Part shown: in pieces, positions 1 to 5,513 of the stretch
Numbering within the stretch: position 1 is the first letter of the stretch
Layout: each line of letters starts with the position of its first letter
Source: Calditrichia bacterium
GTDB taxonomy: Bacteria > Calditrichota > Calditrichia > Calditrichales > Calditrichaceae
Length of the DNA stretch: 10,541 bases
Reading direction: 5' to 3'
NCBI GenBank assembly: GCA_027039465.1
Contig: JALWEA010000335.1
Span: 1 to 10,541, forward strand
Program-made: the position numbers and the translations under genes
Notes under the pieces: model-generated
Databases searched by the model: none
Seen by the model: the letters and a program-made list of their open reading frames with translations, nothing else
What the model was told of the DNA's origin: nothing

Positions 1-476
1 GCAGCGCCTATTTCTTCCAATGTGTTCATGGTTTCAATGAAAAAGATATCCACTCCCCCTTCGGCCAGCGCCTCGGCCTGTTCTTTAAAATAATCCTTTG
101 CCTGTTGAACCGATAGCGTACCGAACGGCTCCAACATCTCACTAGTAGGCCCAATGGAACCGGCGACATATCTTCCGGGAGGGCAAACGGATTTGGCTAG
201 TTCCGCAGCTTTGCGATTAAACAGATGTACTTGATCTTCAAAGCCAAAGTGAGCTAATCGGGGACGCGTGCCGCCAAAACTGTTAGTTTCCACAATATCC
301 GAACCGGCCTCATAATAATCGCGATGGATGGAAAGAACTATTTCCGGATTATTGACATTAAGCGCCTCCGGGCATTCACCTTGTTTTAATCCACGTTTTT
401 GCAATTCGGTGCCCATCGCTCCGTCACTCAACAGAACCTCGCCATTGGCTATGCGTTGAAGAATGGTCTGCGCCAT
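1..476 (-). CDS. Homocysteine S-methyltransferase family protein (partial, C-terminus beyond left edge)
   Basis: Only the first 158 or so residues are inside the window. The protein opens MAQTILQRIANGEVLLSDGA, followed by MGTELQKRGL and, near residue 65, ETNSFGG. Later come SIGPTSEMLEPFGT and FFIETMNTLEE. These match the N-terminal TIM-barrel half of the homocysteine S-methyltransferase family (MetH module 1, BHMT, YitJ), which transfers a methyl group to homocysteine using a zinc ion held by C-terminal cysteines. Those cysteines are not visible here, so activity and methyl donor cannot be assigned. The ATG at 474-476 is backed by a strong ribosome binding site, GAGGAG at 484-489 with a 7-nt spacer. 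It appears to be the first gene of its own transcript, with a 16-bp palindrome about 100 bp upstream. It could be a stand-alone methyltransferase, the front of full-length MetH, or a BHMT-MTHFR fusion. Confidence 0.85.
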   Translation of the reverse strand, partial: MAQTILQRIANGEVLLSDGAMGTELQKRGLKQGECPEALNVNNPEIVLSIHRDYYEAGSDIVETNSFGGTRPRLAHFGFEDQVHLFNRKAAELAKSVCPPGRYVAGSIGPTSEMLEPFGTLSVQQAKDYFKEQAEALAEGGVDIFFIETMNTLEEIGA

Positions 477-576
477 ATTGGTTCTCCTCAACAATTTTTG
501 ACTAAAATGATTTGTTCATCAAAATTCAATTTCTACTAAAAAACAATGAATTGCAAATGGAATGTAGCAGGTAATA

Positions 577-592
577 TATTTGATATCAAATA
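577..592. promoter_or_regulatory. 16-bp perfect palindrome upstream of the homocysteine methyltransferase gene
   Basis: The sequence TATTTGATATCAAATA reads the same on both strands without mismatch or spacer. It lies about 100 bp upstream of the methyltransferase start at 476. On the minus strand a TATATT hexamer overlaps its downstream edge and TTTAAC lies about 16 bp before that hexamer, so the palindrome could sit between weak -35 and -10 elements as a repressor operator. Palindromic AT-rich sequences also arise by chance in such DNA, so the role is a guess. Confidence 0.35.
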
Positions 593-644
593 GAGTTAAA
601 ATATTTCCAAAAATTAGCAGTATTTTAATTAAAAAAGTAGAACT

Positions 645-722
645 TTAAAACGTCTTTAATTTAGGAAAGAAATAATTTAAAAATTCATCCTTAAATTTGT
701 TCAACACCTTCTCTTTAACCAT
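645..722 (-). pseudogene. Remnant resembling the N-terminus of an Rpn-family nuclease
   Basis: On the minus strand an ATG at 720-722 opens a 25-codon frame ending in TAA. Its product contains VLNKFKDEFLNYFFPKL. The intact Rpn-family protein encoded at 2821-3786 contains VLEKLFKEFLQFFFPKI at its N-terminus, giving 10 identities in 17 ungapped positions, including the family-typical EFL..FFP. The codons differ at synonymous positions for V, L, F and P, which suggests a once-coding paralogue rather than a recent DNA duplication. No further Rpn similarity (for example the E-x-Q catalytic segment) was found in the 170 bp that follow, and there is no ribosome binding site before the ATG. It lies directly after, and in frame with, the stop of the DUF3307 gene. 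A chance match in AT-rich DNA is the main alternative. Confidence 0.45.
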
Positions 723-737
723 AAAAAACAAATACGT

Positions 738-1463
738 TTATCGTACTAAAATCACCACCACTGCGGGGATTGCGGCCGTTAAAATGGAAAGCAAAGAACC
801 AACTAAAAAATATTCGGCAAAGGTTCGGTTTTCCAAATCCTTGAAACGTGCCAATGATTTTAAAGCGATTAAAATAGCGATGGCACCAACCTGATTCCAG
901 ATAATTAAAAAATAGAGGAACGTGCGCTCCAGCAATCCGATCACGCGCCCCAATTCATATTCCCGATGATCCTTTTTGCGATTGTCCCGTTTCGGCACGG
1001 CACGCCAACGTTGTAAAATTAACCGAATAACAATGGTTGCTTCTTTTTGAGTAAGTAAATACCCGGTAAAAACCAACAAATATGTGAAAACGGCCTTTGC
1101 AGAATAAAAATTCAAAAGATTAAACGGGTTTTCCGCTTTCGGACCAAACGTACTTAACCAAGGAAGGACAAACGCCCAAACCAGCAAAAGAATTACACCG
1201 TGCAAAGCATAAAACCAACGGTTATATGCGGGCTTTTTACTCTTTAACGTAGAATCCACGAGTACTAAAATAAAATGCAGCAAAAACAAAGCTAAAAATT
1301 GAACTCGGCATGCAGAAAACAAAATCAACCACAGCCCCCACAAAGTACGCTTTACAACCGCCTTACGCTCTACTCTGCGGCCGGACAAGATAATTTGCAT
1401 ATCGTAAAAAAATAATCGACCCGATAAATAGACCGCGGCAAATCCTAACGGTAAATCACTCAA
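738..1463 (-). CDS. DUF3307 membrane protein, partner of SatD
   Basis: This 241-residue integral membrane protein has hydrophobic segments at roughly residues 7-27, 42-70, 86-105, 122-138, 180-202 and 217-240. A cytoplasmic-looking, strongly charged stretch (RWRAVPKRDNRKKDHREYE) lies around 152-170. The segment with LLHFILVLVD at 61-70, followed by lysines and a histidine at 88, matches DUF3307. The C-terminal pattern GRVIGLLER, IALKSLARFKDL and AEYFLVGSLLS is typical of the DUF3307 proteins that accompany SatD. The start is TTG at 1461-1463, overlapping the satD stop by 4 bp (TTGA). A GGAGG at 1471-1475, seven bases away, supports it, and no better start exists. Tight coupling to satD implies a shared job. 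In Streptococcus mutans the sat genes are linked to secretion and acid tolerance, but no molecular function is established, so none is claimed here. Confidence 0.8.
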   Translation of the reverse strand: MSDLPLGFAAVYLSGRLFFYDMQIILSGRRVERKAVVKRTLWGLWLILFSACRVQFLALFLLHFILVLVDSTLKSKKPAYNRWFYALHGVILLLVWAFVLPWLSTFGPKAENPFNLLNFYSAKAVFTYLLVFTGYLLTQKEATIVIRLILQRWRAVPKRDNRKKDHREYELGRVIGLLERTFLYFLIIWNQVGAIAILIALKSLARFKDLENRTFAEYFLVGSLLSILTAAIPAVVVILVR

Positions 1464-2101
1464 GATTTTTCCTCCAACAAGTAGCCGATCTCTTCTTCAA
1501 TGACCTGCTGCGTTTGTAATACTAAGCGAAAAGCAGGTTGACTGATGTGTTGCGAAACGGCCGGTTGACTTATTCCGATTATTTCGGCAATGGCTTTTTG
1601 AGTTAAACGAAGCTGAGAAAGACGTAAAATACGGTGTTTTTCTTTTGACCATGTCGATGTAACCACATCAATCCAATTAAAAAGCAAATCAACACGTTTG
1701 GCAACCTCGGGCCTTGCGCATGCAAAAACAAAACGGCGTTGATGTTGACGCGCATGTTCCAGGGCTTGCCGGGCAAAATGAAAGGCGGGGCCATCCATGC
1801 CGATGGCTGCTTTCCGATTCAGCGCCGTGCTGATGGTGCCAACTCCCAATCCATAACGAAAACGAATCTCCGGCAGGTGCTCTTCGAGACGATTTATCAT
1901 GGCAAAGAATCGATTAGCTTTGCTCAATACCGTTTGAAATTCATCTCCTATGGTCAAAGTTAGCGGTGAGACAATTTCCTGTTCATACTCTTGTTGGACC
2001 TGTTGTAAGGCCTGCTGAAAAGCCTCTTGTACTTTTTGCCGTTCACGTATGGCTCTGGAACCAACCATATCTCCGATAATCACAAAATATTGTTGCGTCA
2101 T
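1460..2101 (-). CDS. satD: SatD family protein (cyclase-like domain plus C-terminal helix-turn-helix)
   Basis: This 213-residue protein begins QYFVIIGDMVGSR, and TLTIGDEFQTVL follows near residues 48-59. Both are SatD family signatures. Residues 80-115 read RFRYGLGVGTIST, then AIGMDGPAFHFARQALEHAR. The order of these blocks parallels class III nucleotidyl cyclases: a metal-binding Asp in strand 1 (D11), a GD(E/G)F hairpin (D53), an RxGxxxG strand and a GxAxxxAR helix. The usual transition-state Asn is replaced by His108, so catalysis is doubtful. Residues 165-187, LRLTQKAIAEIIGISQPAVS, form a clear helix-turn-helix, making this a probable DNA-binding regulator. The ATG at 2099-2101 has AGGCGG about six bases upstream. 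Three regularly spaced inverted repeats lie 24-98 bp upstream, suggesting autoregulation. It overlaps the DUF3307 membrane gene by 4 bp. Confidence 0.85.
   Translation of the reverse strand: MTQQYFVIIGDMVGSRAIRERQKVQEAFQQALQQVQQEYEQEIVSPLTLTIGDEFQTVLSKANRFFAMINRLEEHLPEIRFRYGLGVGTISTALNRKAAIGMDGPAFHFARQALEHARQHQRRFVFACARPEVAKRVDLLFNWIDVVTSTWSKEKHRILRLSQLRLTQKAIAEIIGISQPAVSQHISQPAFRLVLQTQQVIEEEIGYLLEEKS
1471..1475 (-). promoter_or_regulatory. Ribosome binding site fixing the TTG start of the DUF3307 gene
   Basis: GGAGG on the minus strand lies inside the last codons of satD, seven bases before TTG at 1461-1463. No ATG or GTG lies at a suitable distance in the reading frame, so this site decides the TTG start and shows the gene is translationally coupled to satD through the TTGA overlap. 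Confidence 0.7.
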
Positions 2102-2124
2102 AATTGACCGCCTTATCGCCTCGA

Positions 2125-2199
2125 ATAAGTTTAAATCTTATAATTAGACTTATATAAGTTATTTGCTTATTACGAGATAAATATAAGTTATTTGTTTAT
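2125..2199. promoter_or_regulatory. Array of three inverted repeats upstream of satD (putative operator/promoter)
   Basis: Three 17-bp sites of form ATAAG-N7-CTTAT occur at 2125-2141, 2154-2170 and 2183-2199; the third ends TTTAT. Their starts are exactly 29 bp apart. Sites two and three sit in a 19-bp direct repeat (2152-2170 and 2181-2199) with one mismatch. Extra half-sites CTTAT occur at 2112 and 2149, the latter forming a perfect CTTATATAAG palindrome at 2149-2158 with the first half of site two. The array ends 24 bp before the satD start codon. AT-rich hexamers suitable as a -10 element lie within it, so a bound protein would probably occlude the promoter. SatD, with its helix-turn-helix, is the obvious candidate ligand. 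Confidence 0.6.
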
Positions 2200-2236
2200 A
2201 GCGCGCAAAAAATTTTTAGGTGCGCTCACTCTCCAA

Positions 2237-2728
2237 TTACAAATATGAGTATTTAATCAATAGCGCAGCGATCTTTTCAAGTTCATGTTGATCTTGCGAA
2301 TCAAACCGATCGAACTCCGGAGAATCGATGTCCAACACGCCGATAACTTGTTCCTTGAAAAACAAAGGAATGACGATTTCCGAATTGGTTGCACTGTCGC
2401 AGGCAATGTGACCGTCAAATTTATGTACATCCGGAACGATAATCGATTGTCTTCTTGCTACACTGGTTCCGCAAACACCTTGTCCTACTTTAAGTCGAAC
2501 GCAAGCCGGATTCCCTTGAAAAGGTCCTAAAACCAATTCATGCGGGTCAATCAAACGGTAAAATCCCACCCAATTAACCCGATCCATTGCGCCGTAGAGC
2601 AAGGCCGCCAAATTGGCCATATTGGCAATAAAGTCGGGCTCGTCACGTAACAGCGCCTCTGCCTGCCGGTACAATAAGTCGTAAAAAACATCCCTAGTTA
2701 GTTGGCTATAATCTTCAGTAGTGAACAT
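2237..2728 (-). CDS. msrC: Free methionine-(R)-sulfoxide reductase (fRMsr, GAF domain)
   Basis: The 163-residue product is a single GAF domain. It contains VNWVGFYRLI (residues 51-60), LGPFQGNPACVRL, GQGVCGTSV, VPDVHKFDGHIACDS and EIVIPLF...IGVLDIDS. Cysteines at 76, 86 and 110 have the same spacing (10 and 24 residues) as the three redox cysteines of E. coli fRMsr, with Cys110 matching the catalytic one. The enzyme reduces free methionine-R-sulfoxide in the cytosol, with electrons normally supplied by thioredoxin, and so repairs oxidised free methionine. The ATG at 2726-2728 has a strong AAGGAG at 2735-2740 with a 6-nt spacer. It is flanked by gaps of 92 bp upstream and 135 bp downstream and is probably its own transcription unit. 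The family identification is secure. Confidence 0.93.
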   Translation of the reverse strand: MFTTEDYSQLTRDVFYDLLYRQAEALLRDEPDFIANMANLAALLYGAMDRVNWVGFYRLIDPHELVLGPFQGNPACVRLKVGQGVCGTSVARRQSIIVPDVHKFDGHIACDSATNSEIVIPLFFKEQVIGVLDIDSPEFDRFDSQDQHELEKIAALLIKYSYL

Positions 2729-2820
2729 GAAGAACTCCTTAAAAACGGATTGTTAGATTGATAACGAAAATTTAAAATTTAGCGGTAAGCAGTGTGATTG
2801 TTATTAAAATGGGATTAATT

Positions 2821-3786
2821 TCATTCCGATAATATTTTTTTGAAATCATCCTGTGATTTGGTCAATTTTGCCTGATGCAGAAGCGATTCCAACTTATCTA
2901 CGGATTTAATTTGTGAAAGAGCCGATAAAATTTCTGCTTCAACCGAACCGAACTTTACCTCAAGTACCGATTCGACCGCTTTTTGCAGCCCTTCTATTTT
3001 GCCTTCAATTTTTCCTTCAATTTTTCCTTCTCGTTTCCCTTCTTTTTTCCATTTTCTTTCTGCGTAAGTTATGTATCCCATTTTTTCTTTCTCCTCAATT
3101 TTTACAAGTTCCGTTAAAAGTTTTTCTTCCAATGACTCCGGCAGGGCCATGATCCATTCGATAAACTGATAAAGATTATAAATGGTTTCCTGCGCTAAGC
3201 CCAAATCGTACAATCGCAGGACAAATTGCCGTTTCCATCGGAAGCGCTTGGAATCGTCGCCCTCTGTTTCCATTGTTTTTAAAAATGCATGGGCAACAAT
3301 GGCAAAGACATTCTTCTCATACTCTTTTTCGAACTCGTAATTAATATAATCAATGATCTTAACCAAAGGAAATTTAAATCGCAGGGAAAATTCCCAATCT
3401 TTGAATTCCTTGGCGTATTCTTGCGGCCGATAAAGACGATTCGTATCGGTTAGCAAGGCAAGACTTACAACATCTCGTTTGTATTTGTCAAAAATCCGAT
3501 AGTAATAAGTAAACATGCGTTCGGCAAACGAAACATCCTTTTGTCCCTGAATCTCAATGTGAATGAGCAGCCATTTTTCTTTACCGTTTTTTAAGTAAAC
3601 CTTAACCAGCTTATCGACAATCTTCTTGCCTTTATTCGCTTTTCGGCTGATCTGTTGGAATTCCTTATCCAAGAATTGGTAACCTTTGCTAAAATCAACA
3701 TCACGGTGGATTTTCGGGAAAAAGAATTGCAGAAATTCCTTAAATAGTTTTTCAAGTACCTCTTTCCAAAAGCTATCGGTTTGCAT
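2821..3786 (-). CDS. Rpn family / PD-(D/E)XK nuclease-like protein (often labelled putative transposase)
   Basis: The 321-residue protein has the N-terminal EFLQFFFPKI block and a nuclease-like core around residues 54-80, including D58 and LLIHIEIQ with E78 and Q80. FAERMFTYYYRIFDKY at 87-102 follows. This is the layout of the Rpn (recombination-promoting nuclease) / PDDEXK_2 family, DNA endonucleases related to transposase-like proteins but usually found outside insertion sequences. The C-terminal part has KKEG-KREG-KIEG-KIEG-KIEG at 247-266, encoded by a 12-bp tandem repeat, then a helical tail with VLEVKFG. The ATG at 3784-3786 has AAAAGG about nine bases upstream. No terminal inverted repeats or target duplications were found, so it is not shown to be mobile. 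It stands alone, well separated from its neighbours. Confidence 0.8.
   Translation of the reverse strand: MQTDSFWKEVLEKLFKEFLQFFFPKIHRDVDFSKGYQFLDKEFQQISRKANKGKKIVDKLVKVYLKNGKEKWLLIHIEIQGQKDVSFAERMFTYYYRIFDKYKRDVVSLALLTDTNRLYRPQEYAKEFKDWEFSLRFKFPLVKIIDYINYEFEKEYEKNVFAIVAHAFLKTMETEGDDSKRFRWKRQFVLRLYDLGLAQETIYNLYQFIEWIMALPESLEEKLLTELVKIEEKEKMGYITYAERKWKKEGKREGKIEGKIEGKIEGLQKAVESVLEVKFGSVEAEILSALSQIKSVDKLESLLHQAKLTKSQDDFKKILSE
2990..3049 (-). repeat. 12-bp tandem repeat, five units, inside the Rpn-family gene
   Basis: Five consecutive 12-bp units on the plus strand start CCTTC. The second and third are identical (CCTTCAATTTTT), the first and fourth differ at two or three positions, and the last is the most diverged. 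Read on the coding strand they encode KKEG, KREG and three KIEG units. Because the unit length is a multiple of three, gain or loss of a unit keeps the frame and only changes the length of a charged linker. Confidence 0.85.
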
Positions 3787-3823
3787 ACAATTTGACCTTT
3801 TCGGAATGAAAATACTACCAAAT

Positions 3824-3838
3824 CAATTTAATAAATTG
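3824..3838. repeat. 15-bp inverted repeat upstream of the Rpn-family gene
   Basis: CAATTTAATAAATTG has perfect 6-bp arms around AAT and lies 38 bp upstream of the Rpn-family start codon. It could be an operator, but such repeats are common by chance in AT-rich DNA. Confidence 0.25.
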
Positions 3839-3858
3839 TTTAACGAAAATAAAGTAGG

Positions 3859-3888
3859 CTAAAAAGAGTTTAACTAAAAAGAGTTTAA
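3859..3888. repeat. Perfect 15-bp tandem duplication in the DUF35-Rpn intergenic gap
   Basis: CTAAAAAGAGTTTAA occurs twice head to tail with no mismatch (3859-3873 and 3874-3888). It sits between the end of the DUF35 gene and the start of the Rpn-family gene. A recent slippage duplication is the simplest explanation; no function is visible. Confidence 0.7.
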
Positions 3889-3918
3889 ATAGAAGATTCG
3901 TAAAAGAATTTTTGGCAA

Positions 3919-4320
3919 TTAAGAACCCGTAGCAATCGGCCGGAATTTGTATCCGTAAAAAATCGGGCCGTTATCGCCATCCGCGTAAAACTTTCGAACC
4001 ACCATTTCAACCGGCATGCCGATTTCAACTTCATCCGAATCGACGTCGGTTAATTGGGCTGTAATGCGTACTCCTTCTTCAAGATCAATCAATGCCACAA
4101 GATACGGTACCTGATCCTGATAGCGTTCAATAGTCTGGTAGATCGTTGTAAAACTAAATACCGTTCCTTTACCCGAAAAAGCAAAGGGCTTCTGGCGTTT
4201 GCTTTTGCAATTGGGACAAACCAACCGCGGTGGAAACGAATAATGGCCGCAATCTTCGCAAACCGTACCTTGCAAGCGATAACGTTGATCTTTCAACCGC
4301 CAATATCTCGGAATATCCAT
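3919..4320 (-). CDS. DUF35 zinc-ribbon/OB-fold protein of the thiolase-HMG-CoA synthase complex
   Basis: The 133-residue protein has an N-terminal rubredoxin-like zinc ribbon with Cys21, Cys24, Cys35 and Cys38 (CEDC...CPNC), then an OB-fold (about 48-110) with GTVFSFTTIY and PYLVALIDLEEG. This is the DUF35 / acyl-CoA-binding OB-fold family. In archaea such a protein bridges acetoacetyl-CoA thiolase and HMG-CoA synthase in one complex and forms the shared CoA-binding site. Here it follows the thiolase gene by 20 bp, in the archaeal gene order, which supports the same scaffolding role. The ATG at 4318-4320 has AAAGGG close upstream and AAAGGAG a little further away. Related DUF35 proteins partner with other thiolases, for example in steroid degradation, but the adjacent synthase makes the mevalonate-type complex more likely. 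Confidence 0.88.
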   Translation of the reverse strand: MDIPRYWRLKDQRYRLQGTVCEDCGHYSFPPRLVCPNCKSKRQKPFAFSGKGTVFSFTTIYQTIERYQDQVPYLVALIDLEEGVRITAQLTDVDSDEVEIGMPVEMVVRKFYADGDNGPIFYGYKFRPIATGS

Positions 4321-4340
4321 TTTCCCTTTTAACTCCTTTC

Positions 4341-5507
4341 CTAATTCTGACCTTTTAGAATCGTAGTAACTACCGTTGCTCCGGTACCACCGATATTCTG
4401 CGTCATAGCATATTTAGGGTGTGCAACCTGAATCGGCTCCGGTGCCTGCCCACGCAATTGAGTTACTGCTTCCACAATTTGGTAAATGCCCGTGGCGCCC
4501 ACGGGATGGCCGCGACCTTTTAATCCGCCCATGGTAGCAATGGGTAAGGAACCGGAAATATCGAAATAGCCTTCTTTAATTTTTTGCAAAGCCTCTTCCG
4601 CGGACATAATTCCTGAGGCTTCCAATGATAAGATGCTCATAATGCTGAAAGCATCGTGTAATTCGAACAGACTTAAATCCCGCAAAGTAATTCCGGCGGA
4701 ATCCAAAGCCCTTTTGACACTTTGCTCTACCGCTTTCAAACGCAGTAATTCCGGACGGTCGTGCAGAGCAATGGAATCGGTGGCCAACGCGGAGGCCAGC
4801 ACATCTACAATTCTTTTATTACTCGCATTTACTGCCTTGGCAGGAACGATAATGACCGCGGCCGCTCCGTCGGCAATTGGGCTGGAATCCAGCAAATTAA
4901 TCGGTTCGGCAATCATTTTGGCCTTTTTGTATTGATCAAAAGTAATCTCATGATGAAACATGGCATTTGGATTGTGAACGGCATTGCGGTGGGCTAACAT
5001 GGGAAATAAGGCAAAATCATCGCGATTTACCTTGCGCTCGTAAAGAAACCGCTGCATTACCAATGCATTTAAGGCCACAAAAGTTAATCCAAGCGATGTC
5101 TCAAAATCGGCGTCGGCGGCTTCGGCCAAAGCATCGGAAGCTCTGCGACCGGAAAACTCGGTTAGCTTTTCCACACCAACCGCAGCAACGCATTGCTTTT
5201 GTCCGCTGGCGACCGCTAACACCGCTTGACGGAATGCAGCGGCACCCGAGGCGCAGGCAGCCTCCACTTTCAGCGATTCAACACCCGTAAAGCCGGCATA
5301 ATCGGCAATCAGCGCGCCCAAATGTTCCTGCTCGCTTAACGTTCCGCTCATCATGTTGCCCACATACAAACCGTCAATTTGATCTCTACCCGCATCTTCC
5401 AAAGCATTGAGCAAAGCCCGGGCGCCCAATTCCCGTAATGATTTATCCCAATATTCGCGAACCGGAACCTGTCCGATTCCAATAATTGCAACTTTCTCCA
5501 TTCTCAT
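4341..5507 (-). CDS. Acetoacetyl-CoA thiolase, SCP-x/archaeal type
   Basis: The 388-residue thiolase carries Cys85 in VEAACASGAAAF (acyl-accepting nucleophile), His284 in FELHDAF and His334 in GRGHPVGATG. It ends GGTGATVVTTIL without the CxG motif of classical biosynthetic thiolases. That set of residues defines the SCP-x-like/archaeal class. The likely reaction is condensation of two acetyl-CoA to acetoacetyl-CoA, handed to the HMG-CoA synthase encoded just upstream. The gene starts 6 bp after the synthase stop and the DUF35 gene follows 20 bp later. The ATG at 5505-5507 has AAGGGA only about two bases away. An in-frame ATG at 5499-5501 (protein beginning MEKVAIIG) has better spacing and may be the true start. 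Other substrates in beta-oxidation cannot be excluded from sequence alone. Confidence 0.9.
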   Translation of the reverse strand: MRMEKVAIIGIGQVPVREYWDKSLRELGARALLNALEDAGRDQIDGLYVGNMMSGTLSEQEHLGALIADYAGFTGVESLKVEAACASGAAAFRQAVLAVASGQKQCVAAVGVEKLTEFSGRRASDALAEAADADFETSLGLTFVALNALVMQRFLYERKVNRDDFALFPMLAHRNAVHNPNAMFHHEITFDQYKKAKMIAEPINLLDSSPIADGAAAVIIVPAKAVNASNKRIVDVLASALATDSIALHDRPELLRLKAVEQSVKRALDSAGITLRDLSLFELHDAFSIMSILSLEASGIMSAEEALQKIKEGYFDISGSLPIATMGGLKGRGHPVGATGIYQIVEAVTQLRGQAPEPIQVAHPKYAMTQNIGGTGATVVTTILKGQN

Positions 5508-5513
5508 AATCCC

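Noticed and set aside
519..644. VEIEF in the frame after the Rpn remnant as its catalytic E-x-Q segment
   Set aside because: Only a few residues resemble it, the Gln is absent and the surrounding sequence shows no similarity.
2125..2199. CRISPR array or plasmid iterons from the 29-bp-spaced repeats
   Set aside because: The repeats are only 17-19 bp, three in number, with short similar spacers and a regulator gene next to them; operators fit better.
2203..2225. Inverted repeat GCGCA/TGCGC after the fRMsr gene, as a terminator
   Set aside because: The loop is 13 nt, itself A/T self-complementary, and no T-run follows on the minus strand; too weak to call.
2821..3786. The Rpn-family gene as an insertion sequence transposase
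   Set aside because: No terminal inverted repeats or target-site duplications are visible, and the family is nuclease-like and usually not part of an IS.
4967..5290. Plus-strand open frames opposite the thiolase and synthase genes
   Set aside because: They lie antisense to strongly supported genes, show no recognisable family motifs and have low-complexity, arginine-rich products typical of shadow frames.
4341..5507. Thiolase judged inactive because the C-terminal CxG cysteine is absent
   Set aside because: SCP-x and archaeal-type thiolases normally lack it and use the His in GHPxGATG; Cys85, His284 and His334 are present.
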